Below are positions 25,344 to 33,693 of a stretch of 64,000 nt of DNA, piece after piece; position 1 is the first letter of the stretch; each line of letters opens with the position of its first letter. Source of the DNA: Verrucomicrobiaceae bacterium UBA1938 (GTDB lineage: Bacteria > Verrucomicrobiota > Verrucomicrobiia > Verrucomicrobiales > Verrucomicrobiaceae); assembly GCA_002336895.1 (NCBI GenBank), contig DDFC01000042.1, positions 248,001 through 312,000 on the forward strand. The letters are read 5' to 3'. The notes under the pieces were generated by a model. That model made no database searches. It was not told the origin of the DNA and saw nothing but the letters and a program-made list of their open reading frames with translations. A program made the position numbers and the translations under genes.

Positions 25344-26531
25344 GTGAAACTGCTGAGTCATCAACGATTGCGTGAGTGTTCGAAGCTGCGGCCATGGCGG
25401 AATATCGGGTGGATCGCGCTGGACTATGCATGTGCAGTGCTGGTGGCGGGCTGCACAGCGGGGGTTCATTTTTTGCGCCAGGAGATGGGCTTGCAGTGGG
25501 CCTGGGAGGTGCCGGTGGTGCTGGCGGCGACGTTTCTCATGGGGATTTTTCAGCACCGCATCGGACTCATGGGGCATGAAGCTTCGCATTATCTGCTGCT
25601 GCCGGACCGGGCATGGAATGACCGGCTGGCGAATCTGCTGGTTTTCCACCCGCTGTTTTCCGAAATATGGCTCTATCGTAAAAAACACACGGGACACCAC
25701 CTGCATCCTAATGATCCTGAACAGGACCCGAACTTGTTTGGCGCCAAAGTGGAGCGCATTTATGCCAAGTTTCCGATGGGGAAGGGCAGGTTTGTGCGCT
25801 GCTTTTATCTCATGTTTTTCTGGCCGCCCTTTGTGCTGGGCATCCTTCAGGATCTGTTTCTGTCTCTGACGACTGGCACCCGCAAGGCACGGGCGGCTGC
25901 GGCACCAGGTCGTGGCAGGATGGCGCTGCCGGGGCTCGTCTGGTTCATCCTTGCCTCATTGGTTCTCGTGGGCGGCGTCTTGTCTGGCGCACAGTGCTGG
26001 CCGCTGATCGCCGGGATGAGTGCGGTGGCGCTGGCGGTCTGGGCCTGCGCGCCAGAGCGGTGGTTTGGTGGCGGGGATGGGAGAACGGCGAGGGATGTGA
26101 AGTGGTTCGCGCTGCAGCGGCTTGTGTTCAATGCATTGCTGCTGCTTGGCCTCGCTGTGCTGACCCATCGGTTTGGCGGTCAGGTGCTGGCGGGCTTCAT
26201 TGTGCTGTGGATTTTCCCGCTCATCTACGTGTTTCCGTTCATGATGCATCTGCGGGAGATCTACCAGCACGCCAATGCGGGAACGGGAGAGCTGGACAAC
26301 ACGCGCATCATGCATGTGGATCCCATCACAAGATGGGCGCTGATGGGCTATGGCAATGATTTTCACCTGATCCATCACCTGTATCCGAACATTCCCCATG
26401 ACCGGCTGGAGGAGCTGCATGAGGATCTTTTGCGAGAGAGCGCGGAGTATGCTGCGGCCGTGCAGGAAACCCATGGTGTGATGAGGGCCCCGGCTGGAAG
26501 AAGCAGTATTTTGGACGCGCTGGCGAGGTGA
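25344..26531 (+). CDS. Fatty-acid desaturase family membrane protein
   Basis: 395 residues from the proposed GTG at 25344; the exact start is uncertain because the frame stays open far upstream opposite the neighbouring gene. The three histidine boxes of the membrane desaturase superfamily are present: GHEASHYL, KKHTGHHLHP and HLIHHLYPNIPHDR. Several membrane helices (WEVPVVLAATFLMGIF, LVWFILASLVLVGGVL, VLAGFIVLWIFPLIYVF) surround them. It is a di-iron oxygen-dependent enzyme that desaturates or hydroxylates a lipid or carotenoid at the inner membrane. Confidence 0.82.
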   Translation: MKLLSHQRLRECSKLRPWRNIGWIALDYACAVLVAGCTAGVHFLRQEMGLQWAWEVPVVLAATFLMGIFQHRIGLMGHEASHYLLLPDRAWNDRLANLLVFHPLFSEIWLYRKKHTGHHLHPNDPEQDPNLFGAKVERIYAKFPMGKGRFVRCFYLMFFWPPFVLGILQDLFLSLTTGTRKARAAAAPGRGRMALPGLVWFILASLVLVGGVLSGAQCWPLIAGMSAVALAVWACAPERWFGGGDGRTARDVKWFALQRLVFNALLLLGLAVLTHRFGGQVLAGFIVLWIFPLIYVFPFMMHLREIYQHANAGTGELDNTRIMHVDPITRWALMGYGNDFHLIHHLYPNIPHDRLEELHEDLLRESAEYAAAVQETHGVMRAPAGRSSILDALAR

Positions 26532-26593
26532 GGTGCGGGGCCTGAGCCTCTTTCCAGAACGAGGAAACACTGGCGGCGGGTAGCTGCGCGGCG

Positions 26594-26628
26594 CAAAAAA
26601 AACACCCGGCAGATTTCTCTGCCGGGCG
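26594..26628 (-). terminator. Intrinsic terminator of the Gfo/Idh/MocA gene
   Basis: 9-bp GC-rich stem (CCCGGCAGA with TCTGCCGGG) and a 4-nt loop. On the minus strand it is followed by GTG and eight Ts. It lies about 50 bp beyond the stop at 26677. Confidence 0.85.
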
Positions 26629-26676
26629 CTTGGTGTTTGAGTGCTTGCTGGAGACGGGCTGGCAGCCCGTTTCAGC

Positions 26677-28116
26677 TTAGATGCTGGCGGCGCTGTATTC
26701 CCAGCCGTTGCGGACGGCGGCGCGCTTGATCATCTTGTTGGCCTGCTCGTTGTCGGTGGTCTGCTTGGCGGCGTCCCAGTGGATGACCTTGCCGGGGTTG
26801 GAGATGGCCAGGTTGCCGAAGAGGCAGAGCTTGGTCAGAGGCACGGAGTAGTCGAAGTTGCTGCCGCAGATCTTGTTCTGCTCGATGGCGCGGACGAGCT
26901 CCAGCTGGGGCTTGTCGGGGGCCAGGGAGCGCTCGAGGGTCTTGGGCGTTTCCTTGAAGAACTTGGCGAACTTCTCGCGGTTGCCCACGAGCTGGAGGTT
27001 TTCGCAGTAGTCGCCCTGGTTGAGGATGGTGTCCTCGTCGCCGATGATCATGAAGCCGCCGATCATCTTGTCCCAGTTGTAGGCGGCGTCGAGCTTGTCA
27101 GGGCGGGCGGGCTTGACGGGAACGCCGTCCTTCTTGCCTTCGTGCCAGTGCAGCTTCACCTCGCCGTATTTGGCGTGTTTGAAGGAGCAGATGACGTGGG
27201 ACCAGGTAGGCCAGCTCATGTCGGTGAGATCGCCCACTTCAGCCTCGATGGCGTAGGGCTCGGGAAGTTCGCAGCCCCAGAAAGGACCGTCCATGATGTG
27301 GCAGCCCATGTCGCCCATGGCGCCGGCTCCGAATTCCAGGCTGCCGCGCCAGGCGAAGGGGTGCAGGCCGGGGACGTAGGGGCGGTCCGGGGTCTGGGCC
27401 AGCCAGTCGGTCCAATGCACGTGGGCAGGTGCCTGGCCGGGGGCTTCGGTTCCGGCGCTTTCATTCTTGTTGCGGGGCTTGGGAGCGGTCTTGCCGGTGT
27501 AGATGTCCTTGGCCTCGGTGCCCTGGGGCCAGATGGGGCGGTTGGTCCAGACGTGGATTTCCTTCACGTTGCCGACGATGCCGGCGGTGAGCCATTCCTT
27601 GAGCTGGCGGATGGGCTCCTTGGTGTGGCCCTGGTTGCCCATGTTGGTCTTCACGCCCTTCTTCTTGGCGGCTTCATGCAGTTCGTTGGCTTCCCAGATG
27701 CGGTTCACCAGTGGCTTCTGCACGCAGACGTGCTTGCCACGCTTGATGGCCTCCATGGCGGCGGGGTAGTGCGCGTGGTCGGGGGTGGAGACGGTGCACA
27801 TGTCGATCTTGTCGCCCATGGTGTCGAACATCTCGCGGAAGTTGGTGAACATCTTGGCGCTCGGATACTTCTTCTGGGCATCAGCCAGGCGGTGTTCGTC
27901 GATGTCGCAGATGGCCACAATGTTGGCGCCCTCGTTGGCGATGCCGACGTCAGAGGCTCCCTTGCCACCTGCACCGCCGATGCCGGCGACGTTGATCTTT
28001 TTGACGACAGCCGCCGCGTCCTGGCCGATGAGCAGGTTTGGGAAGAAGATGCCGCCTGCGGTTGCGGCGGTGCTGCGAAGGAAGGTGCGACGGTTGGGGA
28101 AGGACGAGGGCTTCAT
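26677..28116 (-). CDS. Tat-exported Gfo/Idh/MocA family oxidoreductase (second copy)
   Basis: 479 residues from the ATG at 28116. A twin-arginine signal (NRRTFLRSTAATAGG) is followed by the Rossmann motif INVAGIGGAGGKGASD and VAICDIDEHR. The catalytic EKP signature is VQKPL (Glu replaced by Gln, common in this exported subgroup). MGCHIMDGPFWG and a C-terminal NPGKVIHW follow, as in many planctomycete/verrucomicrobial members. It is likely a periplasmic sugar-processing enzyme. Confidence 0.86.
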   Translation of the reverse strand: MKPSSFPNRRTFLRSTAATAGGIFFPNLLIGQDAAAVVKKINVAGIGGAGGKGASDVGIANEGANIVAICDIDEHRLADAQKKYPSAKMFTNFREMFDTMGDKIDMCTVSTPDHAHYPAAMEAIKRGKHVCVQKPLVNRIWEANELHEAAKKKGVKTNMGNQGHTKEPIRQLKEWLTAGIVGNVKEIHVWTNRPIWPQGTEAKDIYTGKTAPKPRNKNESAGTEAPGQAPAHVHWTDWLAQTPDRPYVPGLHPFAWRGSLEFGAGAMGDMGCHIMDGPFWGCELPEPYAIEAEVGDLTDMSWPTWSHVICSFKHAKYGEVKLHWHEGKKDGVPVKPARPDKLDAAYNWDKMIGGFMIIGDEDTILNQGDYCENLQLVGNREKFAKFFKETPKTLERSLAPDKPQLELVRAIEQNKICGSNFDYSVPLTKLCLFGNLAISNPGKVIHWDAAKQTTDNEQANKMIKRAAVRNGWEYSAASI

Positions 28117-28273
28117 TGGTGGGTGGATTGGGAACCGCAAAAATAGCGGGGTGAAGGGATGAAACGCAATGGGAATGTCTCCTTGCACAAAAAACACGGT
28201 CTGTGGCGGAGAAATGTGCGGAGGGCACTCTTTGTGCTTGGCGGGAGGTTGTTTTACCGCCTACAAGCACTGC

Positions 28274-29620
28274 ATGGACTTTGCCAAAATTGCCGCCGAC
28301 CTCTCCGGTTTTGTCTGGGGTGCCCCGCTGATCATCCTGCTGTTTGGCACGCATCTTTTCCTCACGGTGCGCACGGGCTTCATTCAGCGGCATCTGATGC
28401 AGGCCATCCGCATCTCATTCTCCCGGCACAAGGAAGGGGAGGGAGATGTGTCCCAGTTTGGCGCGCTGATGACGGCGCTGGCCGCCACCATCGGCACGGG
28501 CAATATCATCGGCGTGGCGGGTGCTGTGGCCACGGGCGGACCTGGCGCGGTGCTGTGGATGTGGCTCACGGGTGTGTTTGGCATTGCCACCAAGTATTCA
28601 GAGGCCGTGCTGGCGGTGAAGTATCGCATCACCATGCCAGATGGCAGCATGGCGGGCGGGCCCATGTATGCGCTGGAGCGCGGGCTGGGGCAGAAGTGGC
28701 TGGGCGTGGTGTTTGCCATCTTCACCTGCATCGCCGCCTTTGGCATTGGCAACATGACGCAGGCCAACAGCATCGTGGAGATGCTCATCGAAAAAGTGAA
28801 GCCTGAATCCGTCACGCAGCTGCGCTGGATCGCCGGTGGTGTGATGGCGGCGCTGACGGCAGCCGTGGTGCTCGGCGGGGTGAAGAGCATCGCCAAAGTG
28901 TGCGGTCTGCTAGTGCCGGTGATGGCCGTGGGCTACGTGGTGGGCTGTGCGTTGATCCTGATCAAAAACTACGCAGTGCTTCCGCAGACCTTCCTGGACA
29001 TCTGGAATGGTGCGTGGAGCGGACAGGCCGCTGTGGGTGGCTTTGTGGGAGCGGGGCTGAAAGAGGTGGCGCGCGCGGGCATCGCACGCGGTCTGTTTTC
29101 CAATGAGTCCGGCCTGGGCTCCGCGCCCATCGTGGCGGCGGCGGCGCAGACGCGCAATCCGGTGCGTCAGGCGCTGGTGAGCAGCACGGCCACCTTTTGG
29201 GACACGGTGGTGGTGTGCCTCATGACCGGCCTGGTGGTGGTGAGCAGCGGCCACTGGAAGGACGGGCTGCCGAAGGCCGCGCTGACCAGCGCCGCCTTCA
29301 ATGACCTGCACACCTGGGGGCCGTACATCCTCATGTTTGGTCTCATGACCTTTGTTTTCTCCACCATTCTCGGCTGGGGCTACTATGGCGAAAAAGCGGC
29401 CGAGTATCTCTTTGGTACGCGCTCGGTGAGGCCCTACCGCATCCTCTGGGTGCTGGCGGTGCTGTTTGGCTCTGTGCAGCCTGCGCAGGCGGTGTGGGAC
29501 TTTGCCGATGCGGCGAATGGTCTCATGGCGCTGCCAAACCTGATCTGCCTCATCTGCCTGAGCGGGGTGATCGTGAGCGAAACCCGCACCCACGAGCACG
29601 AGCTGACCGGCAAGGAGTGA
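28274..29620 (+). CDS. AGCS-family sodium:alanine/glycine symporter
   Basis: 448 residues from the ATG at 28274. The family signature ALAATIGTGNIIGVAGAV and GGPGAVLWMWLTG occur in the first third. GGPMYALERGLG, GLFSNESGLGSAPI and FVFSTILGWGYYGEKA are also diagnostic. About eleven membrane helices are expected. It imports alanine or glycine with sodium. It lies head-to-head with the second Gfo/Idh/MocA gene (157 bp between starts) and just before the tRNA-Gln. Confidence 0.9.
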   Translation: MDFAKIAADLSGFVWGAPLIILLFGTHLFLTVRTGFIQRHLMQAIRISFSRHKEGEGDVSQFGALMTALAATIGTGNIIGVAGAVATGGPGAVLWMWLTGVFGIATKYSEAVLAVKYRITMPDGSMAGGPMYALERGLGQKWLGVVFAIFTCIAAFGIGNMTQANSIVEMLIEKVKPESVTQLRWIAGGVMAALTAAVVLGGVKSIAKVCGLLVPVMAVGYVVGCALILIKNYAVLPQTFLDIWNGAWSGQAAVGGFVGAGLKEVARAGIARGLFSNESGLGSAPIVAAAAQTRNPVRQALVSSTATFWDTVVVCLMTGLVVVSSGHWKDGLPKAALTSAAFNDLHTWGPYILMFGLMTFVFSTILGWGYYGEKAAEYLFGTRSVRPYRILWVLAVLFGSVQPAQAVWDFADAANGLMALPNLICLICLSGVIVSETRTHEHELTGKE

Positions 29621-29638
29621 AAAAGTCTGCCATCGCGC

Positions 29639-29666
29639 TTGCAAGAACGTCATCCGCCACTATTCT
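29639..29666 (+). promoter_or_regulatory. Candidate sigma-70-like promoter of tRNA-Gln
   Basis: A TTGCAA box (29639-29644), 16-bp spacer and TATTCT box (29661-29666) lie 18 bp before the tRNA. Both boxes match the consensus at 4 of 6 positions. Confidence 0.35.
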
Positions 29667-29684
29667 CTCCGCCCGCCTAACCAC

Positions 29685-29758
29685 TGCCTCATGGTGTAAT
29701 GGTAACACAGCAGATTCTGAATCTGTTATTCTAGGTTCGAATCCTAGTGAGGCAACCA
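29685..29758 (+). tRNA. tRNA-Gln(CTG)
   Basis: 74 nt including an encoded CCA. Acceptor stem TGCCTCA pairs with TGAGGCA. The D-arm region has GGTGTAATGGTAAC and the T-loop TTCGAATC. The anticodon stem GCAGA/TCTGT holds loop TTCTGAA with anticodon CTG. The discriminator base is A. It stands alone between the AGCS transporter and an AT-richer stretch. Confidence 0.95.
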
Positions 29759-30007
29759 TTCCAAAGCTGCCTTCGTCGCGAGAAGTGTCCTGAGTGAATT
29801 TCACTTCATAGTTTTGGCTGCAATCGCAGGCAAAAATGTCTGCCTTAACATCAAAGGGAGGGAGGAGTTACGGCAGTCTTCGTCTTTTGAAATCATTCGG
29901 GGGCAGCATGCCAAGCATGAAGGGATAAATGAAACAACTTGACTGAAAATATTAAATCAGAACTGGTGCAAGTGCCGGTTTGTTTTGATTCAAATTTTGA
30001 TATGCTT
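29759..30007. other. AT-richer gene-free stretch after tRNA-Gln
   Basis: About 250 bp with noticeably lower GC than the neighbours. No ORF, repeat or hairpin is convincing. Its place directly after a tRNA would suit an old integration site, but I see no copy of the tRNA 3' end to mark an attachment site. Confidence 0.3.
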
Positions 30008-30436
30008 ATGAAAAAATACTTGGCTTCGATCATGGCTTTGCTGATGTCCGTGTTTCACCTGCATGGAGAAAAAGCTCCTCAGCTAATCAACAGCATTGCC
30101 TTCAGGGCGGAGATGGATCACGCCACGGTGAAGATACAGGACGGCAAATTGTGGGTTGAGCATGGTGGTTTCGCTGCTCCTGCCCGGATGTTTGTCATGG
30201 GGAAAAGCTACAAACCCAAAGCATCCGCACAGACCACCAAGGATGATCCCTTTGTGAAATTTGAGGGCAAGCTCAAACCTTTCAATAATGCGACGGTATC
30301 CATCACCAAACTGCGTGGGCGAGGGACGGTGGAAATTGCCGAGCAGCCATCACCGCAGAATAACTGGACATTGTCTGTCAGAGTCGTGGATCCGCCCAAT
30401 GACGGAGACGAATACTCCTTTAAAATCACTTGGTGA
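30008..30436 (+). CDS. Small secreted hypothetical protein
   Basis: 142 residues from the ATG at 30008 (another ATG at 30002). A signal peptide (KKYLASIMALLMSVFHLHG) precedes about 120 residues of predicted beta-strands: ATVKIQDGKLWVEHGG, VKFEGKLKPF and NWTLSVRVVDPPNDGDEYSF. No Cys, no known motif. Base composition is lower in GC than the surrounding genes, so it may be more recently acquired. Confidence 0.6.
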   Translation: MKKYLASIMALLMSVFHLHGEKAPQLINSIAFRAEMDHATVKIQDGKLWVEHGGFAAPARMFVMGKSYKPKASAQTTKDDPFVKFEGKLKPFNNATVSITKLRGRGTVEIAEQPSPQNNWTLSVRVVDPPNDGDEYSFKITW

Positions 30437-30555
30437 AATGAGGCCAAGATTCACTGCCGCGAGTCACGTCAGTGAATCACAAATTCAGGCGTGGCAACCG
30501 AGCAGGAGCTTGGTCAAAAGCTCCCTTGGAACCTTCGCAGTCGAGGTTGTTGCTA

Positions 30556-30900
30556 TCAGGCCTTGGCCTTGGCGGCCATGATGGCGGAGTCCATGCGTGC
30601 GAGACGCTGGGTGCTGGAGGCGGCTTCGATGCCTTCGAGGCCGCGATAGCTCTTGCCGATCTTTTCCACGAGGCCGCTGTTGGTCAGCTTGAGGATCTTC
30701 TCATAGCAGCGCAGGCGCAGCATTTCTTCACCGCCGCTGACGGCGTTCTTCAGCTTCAGACCATCAAATACCCGGCCAAAAAGGACCTTGAACTCCAGCG
30801 TTTCACCAGTGGAAAGAACATTTACCAGCTCATCAGTGACGTGATCAACAACTCGACGGGAGAAAGACGCTTTTTTGGTAACAGGTTTTGAGGTAGCCAT
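30556..30900 (-). CDS. Hypothetical basic protein
   Basis: 114 residues, no signal peptide or membrane segment. It has a helix-rich middle (VVDHVTDELVNVL and RLRCYEKILKLTNSGLVEKIG) and an Ala/Lys-rich C-terminus (MDSAIMAAKAKA). Nothing identifies a family. It is followed on the same strand by other genes only after their own gaps, so it looks monocistronic. Confidence 0.55.
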   Translation of the reverse strand: MATSKPVTKKASFSRRVVDHVTDELVNVLSTGETLEFKVLFGRVFDGLKLKNAVSGGEEMLRLRCYEKILKLTNSGLVEKIGKSYRGLEGIEAASSTQRLARMDSAIMAAKAKA

Positions 30901-30978
30901 CCTTCTTGCATACCACAGGATTGCTGGTTTGTCTCAAAAAGCCTTCGCAAAAGTCACATTTTACCAAGTAATTCCGCT

Positions 30979-31305
30979 TCATTCCTCTCCGAGGCGGGCT
31001 TCTTTGGCCGTACGGGTCAGGCGTTTGAAGGAAATTTCAGCCTTCAGGGCGGCGGATTTGTTTTTCTGCGGCCAGGAGCGCAGGAGCGTCAGCGGGCCGC
31101 GCCCCCGGGTGTAGCGTGCGCCTTTGCCCGCGCTGTGCATGGCGAAGCGGCGCTCCAGATCGTTGGTGATGCCGCAGTAGAGGGTGCCATCGCCACAGCG
31201 CAGGACATAGAGATGCCACTTCTTTTTGACGGCCTTCTTTTTGGGGCGGGCCTTGGTGGCGGGCTTTTTCCGGGGTTTCTTTTTCGGCGGCACGGCGCGC
31301 AGCAT
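30979..31305 (-). CDS. GIY-YIG nuclease family protein with Lys-rich N-terminal tail
   Basis: 108 residues from the ATG at 31305. The N-terminal 30 residues are almost all Lys, Pro and Arg (PPKKKPRKKP). The compact GIY-YIG domain then reads WHLYVLRCGDGTLYCGITND, with ERRFAMHSAGKGARYTRGRGP, like the YhbQ/UPF0213 group. It is downstream of a DUF1501 gene by 23 bp. Members are probably DNA- or structure-specific nucleases; physiological role unknown. Confidence 0.8.
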   Translation of the reverse strand: MLRAVPPKKKPRKKPATKARPKKKAVKKKWHLYVLRCGDGTLYCGITNDLERRFAMHSAGKGARYTRGRGPLTLLRSWPQKNKSAALKAEISFKRLTRTAKEARLGEE

Positions 31306-31328
31306 AGCAGGCGGCGTGCGGCTGGAAA

Positions 31329-32693
31329 TCAAAACAGCTCGCTGATCATCGAGCCCTCTGTGAGGGCGACGGGGCGGTTGTCCGCAGAGCGGTAGCTGAT
31401 CTCGCGGTAGTCGTAGCCGAGCGCGGAGTAGATGCTGGCGTGGATGTCTGCCGGAGTGATGGGGCGGTCCTTGGGGTAGGCACCGCTGGCGTCCGAGCTG
31501 CCGATGACCTGACCGCCGCGCACGCCGCCGCCTGCCAGCACCACGGTGTAGCAGCCCGGCCAGTGGTCGCGCCCGGCGTCGTTGTTGATCTTGGGCGTGC
31601 GGCCAAATTCTCCCATCCAGACGACGAGGGTGCTTTCCAGCAGCCCGCGCTCCTCCAGGTCGTCCAGCAGTGCGGCATAGGCCTGCTCCATGGGCGGGAC
31701 GAGGCGGTTTTTGAGGCCGTTGAAGTTGTCCTTGTGGGTGTCCCAGGTGATGGACGGGCCGTTCACCGTGGTGACGAAACGGGTGCCGGACTCCACGAGA
31801 CGACGTGCCAGCAGGTGCGACTGCCCCCAGCTATGGCGACCGTAGCGCTCGCGCACTTTTTCGGGTTCCTTGGAGAGATCAAAGGCATCGGCGGCCTTGC
31901 CAGACTGCAGCATGGTGGTGGCCTGCTCATTGAAGATGTCCATCTGCGCCACCTGCGGGGAGGCGATGGGGCGCGCGGCGGCGCTCATTTGATCGAGCAG
32001 CGCGAGGCGTTCCTGGAAACGTGCGGGTGTGAGGCTGGAGTCGAGGCCCATGTTGCGCACACGGAAGGTGGCGGCGTTGGGATCGTCATCCAGCACGTAG
32101 GGATCGTAGCGTGTGCCCAGGCAGCCGCCGAACTGGCCGGGGGTGAGATACACTTTGCTGTCGCAGTGGGGGAAGGGGGTGATGACATAGGGCGGCACGC
32201 CTTTGCTAAAGCCATCGCGCTGTGCCAGCCAGCCCACGAGGGTGCCCACGCCGGGCAGGTCTGTGGGGCTGGGGGTGATCAGCGTGCTGTCCACGCGGTA
32301 GGGCCGCCCGGTGGTGGCCCAGTGCATGCCGCCATTGTGGCTGCTGTGGCCGTGGTGCACGGAGCGGATGAGCGCCAGCTTGTCCATGCGCTTGGCCATC
32401 TGTGGCAGCAGCTCCGTCACGTGGATGCCGGGCACGTTGGTGCGGATGGTCTTGAACTCGCCGCGAATCTCCGAAGGGCCGTCGGGCTTGGGGTCCCAGA
32501 GGTCGATGTGGCTCGGAGCGCCGCCATTGAAGATCATGATGACGGACTTGGCCTTGCCGATCCCGATGCCGGGCCGTGGCGCAGGAGAGCCGAGGGCGGC
32601 GAGCTGATTGATGCCAAAGCCCAGCATGCCCACGCCACCTGCGTGAAGCAGGCTGCGCCGAGAAAGGCGAATCTCTGGGACGTGGGAGGACAT
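31329..32693 (-). CDS. Tat-exported DUF1501 protein (sulfatase-like fold)
   Basis: 454 residues from the ATG at 32693. A twin-arginine signal (RLSRRSLLHAGGVGMLGF) precedes the DUF1501 core, with AKSVIMIFNGGAPSHIDLWDPKP, KLALIRSVHHGHSSHNGG and VVWMGEFGRTPKIN. DUF1501 proteins have an alkaline-phosphatase-like fold and are abundant in planctomycetes and verrucomicrobia, often next to cytochrome-like DUF1549/DUF1553 partners, which are absent here. A role in extracellular sugar metabolism is presumed. Confidence 0.88.
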   Translation of the reverse strand: MSSHVPEIRLSRRSLLHAGGVGMLGFGINQLAALGSPAPRPGIGIGKAKSVIMIFNGGAPSHIDLWDPKPDGPSEIRGEFKTIRTNVPGIHVTELLPQMAKRMDKLALIRSVHHGHSSHNGGMHWATTGRPYRVDSTLITPSPTDLPGVGTLVGWLAQRDGFSKGVPPYVITPFPHCDSKVYLTPGQFGGCLGTRYDPYVLDDDPNAATFRVRNMGLDSSLTPARFQERLALLDQMSAAARPIASPQVAQMDIFNEQATTMLQSGKAADAFDLSKEPEKVRERYGRHSWGQSHLLARRLVESGTRFVTTVNGPSITWDTHKDNFNGLKNRLVPPMEQAYAALLDDLEERGLLESTLVVWMGEFGRTPKINNDAGRDHWPGCYTVVLAGGGVRGGQVIGSSDASGAYPKDRPITPADIHASIYSALGYDYREISYRSADNRPVALTEGSMISELF

Positions 32694-32757
32694 GCGCGTT
32701 TCAGAACCTACGCGGCGAGAGGCGCGTTCTTGCGAATCGAAAATAAGTGGGCGGTTC

Positions 32758-33651
32758 TCAGGCCCGCCACTGGAGATCCACCTTGGCGCCATTCCACTCG
32801 TGCTCCGGCAGGTGCGTGTGGGTGGTGAAGCTGCCGCCAGTGGGGCTCAGTGTGGCCATGGTCCAGCCGGTGGTGCTTTCCTTGGGATTGGACACATAGG
32901 AGGTGGCCGGCGTGTTGAGAATGTGGATGCCGCGATGGTGGAAGAAATTGCGGTGGTGGATGTGGCCGTGGATGTAGGCCTTCACCTGCGGGCGTGCGAC
33001 GAGCAGCTCCCACAGCGGCTCTGAGTCCTCCAAGCCGCCGGGGAAGTGTTTCTCCTCGCCACCGAGGCGCGGATTGTGATGGGCAAAAACGAGCGCGGGC
33101 TTGTCTGCGTGTGCGTCCAGGGCCTTGGCCAGCCAGGCGAGCTGCTCGTCGCCCAGCAGGCCCTGCGCCACCATGCGCGCCTTGAGGGAGTCGAGCAGAA
33201 AGAGATTGGCCTGCGCGGTCTGCACCACACCGACGTGCTTGGAGGCCACGGCTGCGGTGGCGGGTTTTTCTGCGGTCAGCACCTGGTAGAAGACATCGCG
33301 GTCATCGTGATTGCCCATGCTAAGGTGCACGGGAATTCCCGCCTCATGCAGCGGCGCGATCAGTTTGGCAAAATGGGTGTAGTCGTCCGGCAGGCCGCTG
33401 TTGAGCGCCAGATCGCCATTGATGACGACTGCCGCAGGACGCTTGGGCAGGCCCACGAGCCAGGCGACGGTGTCGCGCAGGTGCGTGGGGATGGAGGCCG
33501 TGGCCGGGTGCTTGCCGCCCACATGGGTGTCATTGAGAATGGCGATGAGGTTTTCATCCACCTCGGCGGCATCAGCACCGCTGTGTGCCAGGGCTGCGGC
33601 GGCACCCATCTGGGCGATGAATTGTCGGCGTGAAGTGAGATGAATCGGCAT
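32758..33651 (-). CDS. Exported calcineurin-like metallophosphoesterase
   Basis: 297 residues. A Tat-like start (TSRRQFIAQMGAAAALAHSGADA) precedes the metallophosphoesterase motifs: LNDTHVGGKH (D-x-H), VVINGDLALN (GD), LSMGNHDDRDVF (GNHD), LVFAHHNP and YIHGHIHHRNF (GHxH). It probably hydrolyses phosphomonoesters or cyclic nucleotides in the periplasm. It is divergent from the DMFase-beta-like gene, the starts being 42 bp apart. Confidence 0.88.
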   Translation of the reverse strand: MPIHLTSRRQFIAQMGAAAALAHSGADAAEVDENLIAILNDTHVGGKHPATASIPTHLRDTVAWLVGLPKRPAAVVINGDLALNSGLPDDYTHFAKLIAPLHEAGIPVHLSMGNHDDRDVFYQVLTAEKPATAAVASKHVGVVQTAQANLFLLDSLKARMVAQGLLGDEQLAWLAKALDAHADKPALVFAHHNPRLGGEEKHFPGGLEDSEPLWELLVARPQVKAYIHGHIHHRNFFHHRGIHILNTPATSYVSNPKESTTGWTMATLSPTGGSFTTHTHLPEHEWNGAKVDLQWRA

Positions 33652-33693
33652 GGTCTGCTATACGCGCGGTTTCACGCCCGTATTGCTCCCACC

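Noticed and set aside
26641..26676. Small hairpin ACGGGCT/AGCCCGT just after the Gfo/Idh/MocA stop
   Set aside because: It has no T tract; the stronger hairpin with eight Ts at 26594-26628 is the better terminator.
26641..28146. Long plus-strand open frame opposite the second Gfo/Idh/MocA gene
   Set aside because: It reads as Gly/Val/Asp/Leu-rich low-complexity text with no motif and exactly mirrors the codon structure of the real gene on the other strand; a high-GC shadow frame.
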